Source of the DNA: Planctomycetaceae bacterium
Lineage (GTDB): Bacteria > Planctomycetota > Planctomycetia > Pirellulales > Pirellulaceae
Assembly: GCA_027487485.1 (NCBI GenBank)
Contig: JAIYDN010000052.1
Location: forward strand, 62,001 to 126,000
DNA: 64,000 bases
Direction of reading: 5' to 3'
Part shown: positions 48,664 through 56,806 of the stretch, in pieces
Numbering within the stretch: position 1 is the first letter of the stretch
How the letters are laid out: the number at the start of each line of letters is the position of its first letter
Made by a program: the position numbers and the translations under genes
The notes under the pieces: model-generated
What the model saw: the letters and a program-made list of their open reading frames with translations, nothing else
What the model was told of the DNA's origin: nothing
The model's database searches: none

Positions 48664-49777
48664 ATGAGTGATAGCAATCTCCAAGTTCGTATTGATTCCG
48701 TTCGTGCTCGACTGATTCCGCTACGAGACGGTCTTTGACTACGCTAACAAAGTGTTGGAAATTGCAGGGCTGGAAGAACGCATGGCCAGTCCCTCCTTTT
48801 GGGATAGCCCCGAAAAGGCACAAGAAGTCGTTCAGCAGCTTAAGAACTTAAGGTCCGTGGTAGAGCCACTGCGCGGTGCGATTCAGTCGTGCGAAGACTT
48901 GTCGGAATTGGCCAGCATGATTTCCGAGGAGCCTTCTATTGCCGATGAGGTCGAACCGGAGGTTGTCAAACTTGAGGAGTCGATTGAGCAGCTTGAGTTA
49001 AAAGCCTTGCTAAATGGTCCGATGGACGAATGCGGGGCCATTTTGGCGGTGCATGCTCGTGAAGGTGGGCTTGATGCAAACGACTGGGCTGAAATGATGT
49101 TGGGCATGTACATCGCTTGGGCTCAGAAGCATGGCTATGTAGCCGAGTTGGTGGACCGGTCTGACAACGAAGGCGCTGGGATCACTCAAGCGACGGTTAT
49201 CATTCGCGGCCCATCTGCCTACGGATACCTGAAGGGGGAAGAAGGCATTCATCGCTTGGTTCGAATCAGTCCCTACAATGCGGAAGGGAAACGACAAACC
49301 AGTTTTGCTGCCGTCGACGTTTCGCCTGAAGTCAGCGACTCCGTGGAGATTGAGATCAACGAAAAGGATGTGCGGGAAGATGTGTTTCGCGCTTCAGGGG
49401 CGGGGGGCCAGCACGTGAACAAGACGAGCTCCGCGATCCGATTGACTCACATTCCGACCGGCATTGTCGCGCAGTGCCAAAGCGATCGAAGTCAGCACAA
49501 AAACCGTGCTCAAGCATGGAAGATGCTTCGAGCACGACTGGCACGCATCGAAGAGGAAAAGCGTGAAGCAGAACTGGCGACCAAATACCAAAACAAAACA
49601 GTCACAGGATTTGGGTCGCAGATCAGAAACTATTTCTTACACCCTGACCAACGCGTGAAGGATTCAAGAACTGGTTTCCAGGTTGGCAACTTCCATGTCG
49701 TGCTTGCTGGTGAGCTTCAGGGATTCCTGGAAGCGTTTTTGAAGTACCGCATGATGAATGAGGCGGGGCAATCATGA
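48664..49777 (+). CDS. prfB: Peptide chain release factor 2, programmed +1 frameshift
   Basis: Recognises UGA and UAA and triggers peptide release. The 24-codon first frame (ATG at 48664, MSDSNLQVRIDSVRARL) ends at CTT TGA C; the ribosome must shift +1 there to continue in the frame that runs to 49777, giving about 370 residues. The main frame includes LEERMASPSFWDSPEKAQ, the GGQ hydrolysis motif at about residues 247-249 (GAGGQHVNKTSSAIRLTH), and the stop-codon recognition segment ISPYNAEGKRQTSF, in which the usual SPF is SPY. The stop overlaps the next ATG by 4 bases. Annotation as one 342-residue gene from 48752 would miss the first exon-like part. Confidence 0.95.
48733..48739 (+). promoter_or_regulatory. 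RF2 autoregulatory frameshift site
   Basis: CTT TGA C at 48733-48739, after CGA GAC GGT. When RF2 is scarce, the ribosome slips on CTT by one base and reads GAC; when RF2 is plentiful, it terminates at TGA. The upstream Shine-Dalgarno-like enhancer common in other bacteria (AGGGGG) is weak here, GAGACGGT. Confidence 0.92.
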
Positions 49778-50376
49778 GCCCGCATGATTTTTGGTTGGCC
49801 TCGGTAGCGGAACTCTCTGCCGGCTTGATAAGCATTCGGTTTATCAAGTCTGGTGATCGCTTGGCCCACTGTATCGGCTTGCAAACTTCCTCTAAGGGGT
49901 CGGGTATCTTCCTGCCTGTTTTGGAATCGATTGAAGGGGACGCCCAGGAAGCCTGGCCTGCCAGTCCACCCATGCAGCAAATCGTGCAAGAGCTGATCGG
50001 GCATAACTCAGCGCCGGTTCTGCTAGGGGTCGGATTGTCTGGCAATGGGCATTGGTCCAGTGCTGTCGAGGAAACCTCGACGGGCTCGCTGAAGCTTGAC
50101 ATTGCATGCAAGAGCTCCAAACCGGCCAGCTACCTTGGGTCTCAGTATCGCGTGGCGGCTGATACCGAGGTTGATTTTGAGAACAATGAGATTAGGCTGA
50201 CGGTGAAAAGAGGATCCAACGATAGCGTCAACTTTGTGCTTTCCGCTGCGATTGGGAAAATCTCCATCGCCAAAGAAAATCGCTTGTTTTCGATCATGCC
50301 CGGGTCTGAACCGTCATTGATTCAAACTCATCGCTGGTGCTACAACGTTGCGATTTGCCCGGCCAAGATCCAATAA
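49774..50376 (+). CDS. Hypothetical protein coupled to prfB
   Basis: The 200-residue protein is not one I recognise. It overlaps prfB by 4 bases (ATGA) and so is translationally coupled. Sequence features are LASVAELSAGLISIRFIKSG near the start, GHWSSAVEETSTGSLKLDIA near residue 90 and NNEIRLTVKRGSNDSVNFVL later. It is predominantly beta-strand-like, with no signal peptide, membrane segment or catalytic motif. A planctomycete-specific protein is likely. After it, a weak GGGAAG/CTTCCC hairpin (about 50390-50420) precedes the PAS-LuxR gene. Confidence 0.7.
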   Translation: MSPHDFWLASVAELSAGLISIRFIKSGDRLAHCIGLQTSSKGSGIFLPVLESIEGDAQEAWPASPPMQQIVQELIGHNSAPVLLGVGLSGNGHWSSAVEETSTGSLKLDIACKSSKPASYLGSQYRVAADTEVDFENNEIRLTVKRGSNDSVNFVLSAAIGKISIAKENRLFSIMPGSEPSLIQTHRWCYNVAICPAKIQ

Positions 50377-50439
50377 GCCTACGAAAAAAGGGAAGGAAGA
50401 ACTGCCCCAGAACTTCCCTCCCCAAAACGCTCCAGGAAA

Positions 50440-51264
50440 ATGAATCTTCCGCAAAGCGTTGCAGTAATAGTATCGGAAGATCGTCCAGATTGGACTATCA
50501 GGGGATTCCCTTATTTTCATGAGCCATTCATAAGCAAATTACCTATCTTGAGCTCAGATTCCATTGCATCAAAAACGAAGCATATCAAGAAGGAGCAACG
50601 GCGCTTCGATTCTGGAGAGAGTTCATTATCGTTGGCTGCTTGGAATGCAATCTCGCAAACGCCCGGCGTTGGAGTCAGTATTACCGATGCCAATGGAAGA
50701 TTGATTTTTGTCAATGACACATCCTTGGTTCTATTCTCAGGGACCACGGATGTGGATTACGCAGGCAAGACCATTGCCGACTTCCATCCCAAGGAATTTG
50801 TTGCCGAAAGGCTCAGTCTGATCGCTCGAGTTCTTCGAGATGGAAAACCAATACGATTGAGCCATATCTATTTGGGAAAGGCAATTGAATCCACGATTTG
50901 GCCGCTCAAGGACAATCTTCCGCCACACAATCGAGTCTTAGTGGTGAGCCGCACGTCGAGCAACGCTGTCATGCCCCATTCCATTGCGCCCGAAGTGGAG
51001 TCGGTCGAATCCAAGTACATTGACCTTGGCCCTCTGAACGTACTTACCAAGCGTGAGTTGGAGGTCATGGTGTTGTTGGGGCACGGAATGAGCATCCCCA
51101 AGGTAGCTTCGATCTTATTCCGTAGCCCCAAAACGATCGAACGTCACAAAACTGCGATTGGCAAAAAACTATCGCTTCACGGGCAATCCGAGCTGGTATA
51201 CATGGTCACCATGATGGGGCTTGAATTACGTGACGCCCAACGGGAACGATTGGATAAAAGCTGA
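50440..51264 (+). CDS. PAS-LuxR transcription regulator
   Basis: A 274-residue regulator. A PAS domain occupies about residues 70-180: AISQTPGVGVSITDANGRLI and FVNDTSLVLFSGTTDVDYAGKT are the core strands and the conserved N residue, followed by RVLRDGKPIRLSHIYLG. A LuxR-type helix-turn-helix ends the protein: LTKRELEVMVLLGHGMSIPK, then VASILFRSPKTIERHKTAIG. The ligand of the PAS domain is unknown; haem, flavin or a small metabolite are all possible. The cysteine of LOV domains (NCRFL motif) is absent. It is first in a same-strand run of photolyase-type genes, so it is a candidate light or damage regulator. AGGAAA lies just before the ATG. Confidence 0.9.
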   Translation: MNLPQSVAVIVSEDRPDWTIRGFPYFHEPFISKLPILSSDSIASKTKHIKKEQRRFDSGESSLSLAAWNAISQTPGVGVSITDANGRLIFVNDTSLVLFSGTTDVDYAGKTIADFHPKEFVAERLSLIARVLRDGKPIRLSHIYLGKAIESTIWPLKDNLPPHNRVLVVSRTSSNAVMPHSIAPEVESVESKYIDLGPLNVLTKRELEVMVLLGHGMSIPKVASILFRSPKTIERHKTAIGKKLSLHGQSELVYMVTMMGLELRDAQRERLDKS

Positions 51265-51323
51265 CCACTCGGCCGATTGGGCCGCCAAGCAGCAATCGCT
51301 TGACGGGCAGCTACTATTCCGGC

Positions 51324-53801
51324 ATGAGCAGCCACCATGATCAAGTCCCCAAAATTCTAAACAGCTTGCCCTCGCACTTGGCGGAACGCAGTTGGTTGCG
51401 ATCTGCCGGCTGCAAGGATCGTACGCGTTCCGAGGGTCGATTCGTCTTGTATTGGACTCATCATGCCCTTCGAGCTGACGAGAATCCCGCCCTGGATGTC
51501 GCTTTGCATTTGGCGGAAAAGCTTGACCTGCCGATCTTGGTTTATCAAGGCCTCTCGGAGCAGTATCGCTTTGCTTCGGATCGTCACCACACCTTCATTT
51601 TGGAAGCAGCCAGAGATCTGCAAGTCCGGTACGCTGAGCTCGGGATTGATTATGCACTGCATGTAGATCGCCAGGGCGCGCGCAGTCCAAGGTTGGCACA
51701 GCTGGTGAAGTCGGCTGCTGTCATGGTGACGGACGATTTCCCCCTGGAAGCGACGCGGGAGTGGACCGAGCGTTTGGCCAAGCTCGACTGGTGTCCGATC
51801 GTTCTCGTCGATACCGCCTGCGTTGTCCCGACGCGAATGGTGGGCAAGGCGTACGACCGAGCCTTTGCTTTTCGTGACGCGACGACTGCTTTGTATCGTG
51901 AACGTGTTGATCGGCAATGGCCGACCTGTGAAGCAAAGACGAAGCCCGCAACGGCTCCGTTCGAGTCGTTGCTATTGCAAAATTTTTCCATCGCAAAGAT
52001 CGTATCCCAGTGCAATATCGATCACTCGATCGGGCCGGTGTCAGACACATTGGGCGGTTCTACCGCAGGTTACTTGCGATGGCAGGCCTTTCGGAATAAA
52101 GGTTTACGAGGATACGCGAAGCGCCGAAACCAAATTGAAGTGGATGGCGTCAGCCGAATGTCGGCGTACCTTCATTGCGGAATGGTCTCACCATTTCGCA
52201 TCGCGCGCGAGGCGTCTGCTGACGGCGCTGAAAAGTATCTTGACGAACTCTTGATCTGGCGCGAGCTGGCATATGCCTTTTGTTACTACCGAAAAGATTT
52301 AGAAACCAACGCAAGCCTCCCATCGTGGGCTGTGGCAACCCTTTCTAAGCATGCCACAGATCCAAGAAATCGATTATCTTGGGAGACGTTGGCTCGCGCG
52401 AAAACAGGCGAACGGCTTTGGGATGCTGCTCAGCGCAGTTTGCTCAAGCATGGCGAGCTTCACAACAACGTCAGAATGACTTGGGGGAAAGCCATTTTGG
52501 AATGGTCCGGTGATCATTTGGAGTCGCTAGCGCGGTTAGTCGATCTCAATCATCGCTACGCGCTCGATGGCAGAGATCCTGCTTCCTATGGTGGGATACT
52601 GTGGTGCCTTGGGCAATTCGACCGACCTTTCCCACCTGAACAACCGATCTTGGGCAGCGTACGACCGCGTCTAGTTTCAGAGCACGCGAGTAGGACCAAC
52701 ATCGAAGCCTACGAACAAAAAGTGGACCGATCGGTGGCGACGCCATCACCTCGTATTGCCATGATTGGAACTGGCTTGGGAGGGCTGCTATGTAGCCGCA
52801 TCTTGCACGACCAAGGGCTGCAAATCAAATGTTTTGAAAAGTCCAATCGCGCCAGTGGTCGGGCTTCGACCAGGATTTCCGACGGCCTAACCCAATTCGA
52901 TCACGGGGCCCAGTACTTCACGGTACGCGACCCGGTATTGAAGCCTTATTTAGAATCTTGGTGCCAGGACAATCATGTCGCCAAATGGGAAGGCCGCATT
53001 GTCTCGATTGATAAGCCCGAAGTGTTCTCCGAGGTTGGGAGCGTCGATCGATTCGTCGGGGTGCCTCGAATGGAATCTCTTGGCGAGCATTTGGCTCAAG
53101 ACTTGGCAATCGAAGTGGAAACGGAAGTATCTAAAGTGGAGCCTACATCCAACGGTTATCGATTAAGATCGAAGACAGATCGCGATCTGGGCGAGTTTGA
53201 TATTGTCTTGTGGAATTGCCCTCCGGTGCAGGTAGGCAAGCTTGTACCAAGTTCTTGCCATTGGCAAGTGGAGCTGACAAAGGTCTCGATGGTGCCATGT
53301 TGGTCTGTGATGTTGGGATTCGAATGTCGATGGGACGTTCCGTTCGACGGTGCATTCGTCAACGGCGGATCGATTGCATGGATGGCTAGAGACTCCAGTA
53401 AGCCATTGCGTCCGCAAGCCATCGATGCTTGGGTGCTGCATTCGACGGTCGCTTGGGCCGAGGGAAACTTGGATCTTGCCAAAGAGGAGGTCGTTGCACG
53501 ACTTGTCACAGAAGCAGAACGTATCACAGGCCGACAGATACCTAAGTCTTGCGTGGCACGCGCACATCGGTGGCTTTATTCACGACCGAGTGAATCTTTG
53601 CCTTTGGGATCGCTTTGGGATGAAACACATCTGCTAGGTGCCTGTGGCGATTGGTGTGGTGGTCCGAGAGTAGAAGGCGCCCTCAAGAGTGGCATTTCCC
53701 TTGCAGGGCAAGTGCTTGGCTCGCTTCATGAACGTTCCATCGCATCTTTAAACGCTTCCGTTAACTTGCCTGAACTAAAACAGTTAAGCTTGTTCTCGTA
53801 G
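51324..53801 (+). CDS. Class II DNA photolyase fused to renalase-like FAD oxidoreductase
   Basis: An 825-residue fusion. The N-terminal part (about 1-460) is a class II CPD photolyase: SEGRFVLYWTHHALRADENP, then DELLIWRELAYAFCYYRKDL and the FAD/DNA-binding segment HGELHNNVRMTWGKAILEW and NHRYALDGRDPASYGGILWC. The C-terminal part (about 480-825) is a renalase/COG3380-like flavoprotein: dinucleotide motif IAMIGTGLGGLLCSRILHDQ, RASTRISDGLTQFDHGAQYF, and the closing GSLWDETHLLGACGDWCGGPR. Class II photolyases are normally about 450-500 residues without this domain, so the fusion is notable. I use the ATG at 51324 (the longer frame starts with TTG). It is followed by a second photolyase gene on the same strand. 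Confidence 0.92.
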   Translation: MSSHHDQVPKILNSLPSHLAERSWLRSAGCKDRTRSEGRFVLYWTHHALRADENPALDVALHLAEKLDLPILVYQGLSEQYRFASDRHHTFILEAARDLQVRYAELGIDYALHVDRQGARSPRLAQLVKSAAVMVTDDFPLEATREWTERLAKLDWCPIVLVDTACVVPTRMVGKAYDRAFAFRDATTALYRERVDRQWPTCEAKTKPATAPFESLLLQNFSIAKIVSQCNIDHSIGPVSDTLGGSTAGYLRWQAFRNKGLRGYAKRRNQIEVDGVSRMSAYLHCGMVSPFRIAREASADGAEKYLDELLIWRELAYAFCYYRKDLETNASLPSWAVATLSKHATDPRNRLSWETLARAKTGERLWDAAQRSLLKHGELHNNVRMTWGKAILEWSGDHLESLARLVDLNHRYALDGRDPASYGGILWCLGQFDRPFPPEQPILGSVRPRLVSEHASRTNIEAYEQKVDRSVATPSPRIAMIGTGLGGLLCSRILHDQGLQIKCFEKSNRASGRASTRISDGLTQFDHGAQYFTVRDPVLKPYLESWCQDNHVAKWEGRIVSIDKPEVFSEVGSVDRFVGVPRMESLGEHLAQDLAIEVETEVSKVEPTSNGYRLRSKTDRDLGEFDIVLWNCPPVQVGKLVPSSCHWQVELTKVSMVPCWSVMLGFECRWDVPFDGAFVNGGSIAWMARDSSKPLRPQAIDAWVLHSTVAWAEGNLDLAKEEVVARLVTEAERITGRQIPKSCVARAHRWLYSRPSESLPLGSLWDETHLLGACGDWCGGPRVEGALKSGISLAGQVLGSLHERSIASLNASVNLPELKQLSLFS

Positions 53802-53844
53802 TTGAAGTTTCCCGATTTTTCCAGGCGAAGACGGCTCGGACCTA

Positions 53845-55317
53845 ATGACCATGAAATCAGCCGCACTCGTTTATCCCCATCAGTTATGGGCAAATCATCC
53901 GGCCGTGGACGCCGCGCCGATCGTCGTGGTGGTGGAAGACCCATTGTTCTTCACGCAGTACCAATTTCATTCACATAAATTGGTACTGCATCGAGCATCG
54001 ATGACGGAGTTCATTCAGCAATGCGAAAGCTTGGGCAAGAAGGTGCATCGCCTAGAAGCCAACACGATGACTTGTTCGAGTGAGGTTGGGTTTTTTCTTA
54101 AGTCTAAAAAAGTAGCGAAAGCATTCGCTGTTGAATCCACAGACGACTGGCTCAAGCGACGCGTAACCGATGGCTGCCTCGGTGCAAAAATTGAAATCGA
54201 ATGGATGGATGACCCATCGTTTTTGACACCTGACGAAGTGATGCAGCAATGGGCGGATCAGCGCAAGCATTATCACTTTACCGATTTCTACATGCAGCAG
54301 CGAAAACGGCTCGGACTTCTTCTAGACGAGAAGGGAAAACCGGTCGGCGGCAAATGGACATACGATACGGAGAATCGCAAGCGGTTACCCAAGGGCCATC
54401 GCATCCCGCCGTTGAAGACACCCAACGCACGCCCCAGTGTTCAAGAGGCCAAGCGATATGTTGCTAAGAATTTTTCAAGCGCCTTTGGCTGTGTGGATGA
54501 TTTTTATTATCCAGTAACTCACGATCAAGCGGCAACATGGCTGGAAGAGTTTGTGAACGAGCGATTGGCCTCTTTTGGTGACTACGAAGATGCCATCTCC
54601 CAAAAAGAAACCTTCGTTTTCCACAGCGTTCTCACCCCCATGTTGAACATTGGGTTAGTAACACCCAAACAGATCATCGACTTGGTTATCGCAAAGCATG
54701 AGCAAGTATCGCTCAACTCGCTCGAGGGATTCGTTAGGCAGGTTATTGGCTGGCGCGAGTTCATTCGGCTCGTTTACATCCACGCAGGTTCACGACAAAG
54801 AACCACCAATTCATGGAATCTCAAACAATCTTTACCAGCTTCCTTCTACACGGGCACGACAGGCATTGTTCCTTTCGATCGAAGCATTAAACGTACGTTG
54901 GAACATGCATATTGCCACCATATAGAACGGTTGATGGTGCTTGGAAACTTCATGCTACTTTGCGACATCCATCCCAACCAAGTGTATCGTTGGTTTATGG
55001 AATTGTTCATTGACGCCTACGACTGGGTCATGGTTCCCAACGTTTACGGAATGAGCCAGCATGCAGACGGTGGGCTAATGACGACCAAGCCTTACATCAG
55101 CGGTTCCAGCTACATTCTCAAGATGAGCGACTATGCCAAAGGGGATTGGTGTGAAGTTTGGGATGCATTGTATTGGCGGTTTATCGACCGCGAACGCGAC
55201 TTCTTCAGCTCCAACCCGCGAATGCGAGTGATGGTTGGGCAACTGGATCGTATGGGGGCAAAACTGGATCATCATCGCGAGGTTGCCGGACGCTTTCTGG
55301 AAAAGCTTCATCAATAG
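53845..55317 (+). CDS. FeS-BCP-type (PhrB-like) cryptochrome/photolyase with altered cluster ligands
   Basis: A 490-residue protein of the photolyase-related family (prokaryotic (6-4) photolyases and CryB, COG3046). Marks are ALVYPHQLWANHPAVDAAP, HYHFTDFYMQQRKRLGLLLD, GGKWTYDTENRKRLPKGHRI, VIGWREFIRLVYIHAGSRQR and WVMVPNVYGMSQHADGGLMT. Family members use four cysteines for a [4Fe-4S] cluster. Here the first (AYCHHIERL, near residue 355) and the last (GDWCEVWDALYW, near 435) are present, but the CxxC pair region reads SDYAKGDWC, lacking two. The cluster may be lost or use other ligands. The ATG at 53845 follows the fusion gene by 43 bases, so co-transcription is likely. Confidence 0.9.
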   Translation: MTMKSAALVYPHQLWANHPAVDAAPIVVVVEDPLFFTQYQFHSHKLVLHRASMTEFIQQCESLGKKVHRLEANTMTCSSEVGFFLKSKKVAKAFAVESTDDWLKRRVTDGCLGAKIEIEWMDDPSFLTPDEVMQQWADQRKHYHFTDFYMQQRKRLGLLLDEKGKPVGGKWTYDTENRKRLPKGHRIPPLKTPNARPSVQEAKRYVAKNFSSAFGCVDDFYYPVTHDQAATWLEEFVNERLASFGDYEDAISQKETFVFHSVLTPMLNIGLVTPKQIIDLVIAKHEQVSLNSLEGFVRQVIGWREFIRLVYIHAGSRQRTTNSWNLKQSLPASFYTGTTGIVPFDRSIKRTLEHAYCHHIERLMVLGNFMLLCDIHPNQVYRWFMELFIDAYDWVMVPNVYGMSQHADGGLMTTKPYISGSSYILKMSDYAKGDWCEVWDALYWRFIDRERDFFSSNPRMRVMVGQLDRMGAKLDHHREVAGRFLEKLHQ

Positions 55318-55418
55318 CTGCCCGTCTATCTGAGTTGTGATCCTTGGATCATAATGGGCCGAAGTTTTATCTTGGTGGCACTTCGCTTCGCGGAGGTAAC
55401 AATCCTTAAGGGCAATTC

Positions 55419-56291
55419 ATGCAACCTCAACCTCCGTCCGTTGATTTGGATCAGCAACAATTGTCCCCTGTTGCGATATCGGTGACCGTGGTGCTTCTCG
55501 CAAGTGGGTTGATCCACTTGGCTATTCTTGCACTTCTTGGATCGACGTGGCACGGTCCGTTGTCTTTCCGCAAGCCGGTGCTTTTTGGTATCTCGAGTGG
55601 GCTGACCATGTGGTCGATCGCGTGGCTGATGACTCAACTAAAACCGCAAAAAACAGATCGAATGTTAGTGGACTCCCTTTCCTTGGCACTTCTGATCGAA
55701 GTGGCGATCATCACTTTGCAAACCTGGCGGGGCGTTGCATCGCACTTCAACCATTCGACGGCGGTTGACGCAGCCATCGAGTTTTCGATGCTTGGCCTGA
55801 TACTGTATGTAACAGGTGGAATAATTTATTTGACTTGGCGGACATGCTCTTTGCGGGAAATGGAGCCTGCGATGGCTCTTGCGATTCGGAGTGGCATGGG
55901 ACTGTTAGCGTTGTCTTGCTTGTTGGGTATCGCAACTTCCGTTCTGGGTGAAGCGAGTCGATCCATGGGTGGAACGCCCGAGATTTGGGGCAAGGCGGGT
56001 GTTTTGAAATTTCCCCATGGGGTTGCCCTTCACGCAATCCAGATGTTACCAATTCTAGCGTGGATGGCTCAAATCTTGGGATTAAAACAATCGGTTCGAG
56101 TTGTGCAATCAGCCCTCGGGGCTCAATGTCTGTTTTTGATTTACGCCGTTTGGCAAACCAGTCGCGGTCGCGAGCGTTTTGATTTGGACACGATAGGCGG
56201 CGGTATCTTGTTGCTTGTTGCTGTATTCAGCCTTTATCCGGTCCTAGCGTTTTTGTTTCAGGGGTTGGCCTTTTTTCGTGGAAAATCTTAG
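55419..56291 (+). CDS. Hypothetical integral membrane protein of the photolyase island
   Basis: The 290-residue protein has about seven or eight transmembrane helices: SPVAISVTVVLLASGLIHLA, FGISSGLTMWSIAWLMTQL, SLALLIEVAIITLQTW, FSMLGLILYVTGGIIYLTW, GMGLLALSCLLGIATSVLG and GGGILLLVAVFSLYPVLAFL are the clearest. Conserved charged positions lie in the loops. No enzyme or transporter motif is evident. A histidine/tryptophan-containing pair (WRGVASHFNHS) between helices could bind haem or a pigment, but this is speculation. It lies between two photolyase-type genes, and membrane proteins with this profile do occur in photolyase clusters elsewhere. The function is unknown. Confidence 0.72.
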   Translation: MQPQPPSVDLDQQQLSPVAISVTVVLLASGLIHLAILALLGSTWHGPLSFRKPVLFGISSGLTMWSIAWLMTQLKPQKTDRMLVDSLSLALLIEVAIITLQTWRGVASHFNHSTAVDAAIEFSMLGLILYVTGGIIYLTWRTCSLREMEPAMALAIRSGMGLLALSCLLGIATSVLGEASRSMGGTPEIWGKAGVLKFPHGVALHAIQMLPILAWMAQILGLKQSVRVVQSALGAQCLFLIYAVWQTSRGRERFDLDTIGGGILLLVAVFSLYPVLAFLFQGLAFFRGKS

Positions 56292-56419
56292 CGACGCGTT
56301 ACTCGCCCAGCATCACTGCCGGGTTCAACGAAACTAAAATTCGTCTTGATTCCTAACTACTATGCTGTGAGACCGACCCCGGTTTCATTCCAATGCTTAG
56401 AATAAACGAGAACAAGAAT

Positions 56420-56668
56420 ATGCCACTAACGCCCGCAGATATAGACCGCATCATTCAAATGGCGTGGGAAGATCGGACTGCCTTTGATGTGATCCAAACT
56501 CAATTTGGACTAACGCCGGGCGAAGTCATCAAGCTGATGCGGTCGGAAATGAAGCCCTCCTCATTTCGACTTTGGCGAGCACGGACGGCAGGTAGAAAAA
56601 CAAAACATATGGCACTGCGAGACTTCGAGGTGGGGCGTTTTCGGTGCCCTGATCAAAAGGGCTCCTGA
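56420..56668 (+). CDS. TIGR03643-family protein
   Basis: Small protein of 82 residues in the TIGR03643 (DUF2805) family, of unknown function but frequently encoded near photolyase and cryptochrome genes. The sequence DIDRIIQMAWEDRTAFDVIQ, FGLTPGEVIKLMRSEMKPSS and FRLWRARTAGRKTKHMALRD is strongly family-like and resembles a helix-turn-helix. I use the ATG at 56420 (MPLTPADIDR), which matches the normal start; the ATG at 56393 would add nine residues. It lies in a 500-base gap-rich stretch between the membrane protein and the beta-helix protein. Confidence 0.9.
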   Translation: MPLTPADIDRIIQMAWEDRTAFDVIQTQFGLTPGEVIKLMRSEMKPSSFRLWRARTAGRKTKHMALRDFEVGRFRCPDQKGS

Positions 56669-56806
56669 AGTAGCCTTCGGAATCTGATTCTAGGAGAGTC
56701 CGTCGATCAAAGTACCGGTAATTCTGAGACTCCGTTATACTCGTTGGTTGTTCTAGGGTCGAACGATTTACGCTCCAATGGCAAGATGACTAACGAGATG
56801 GGTTGC

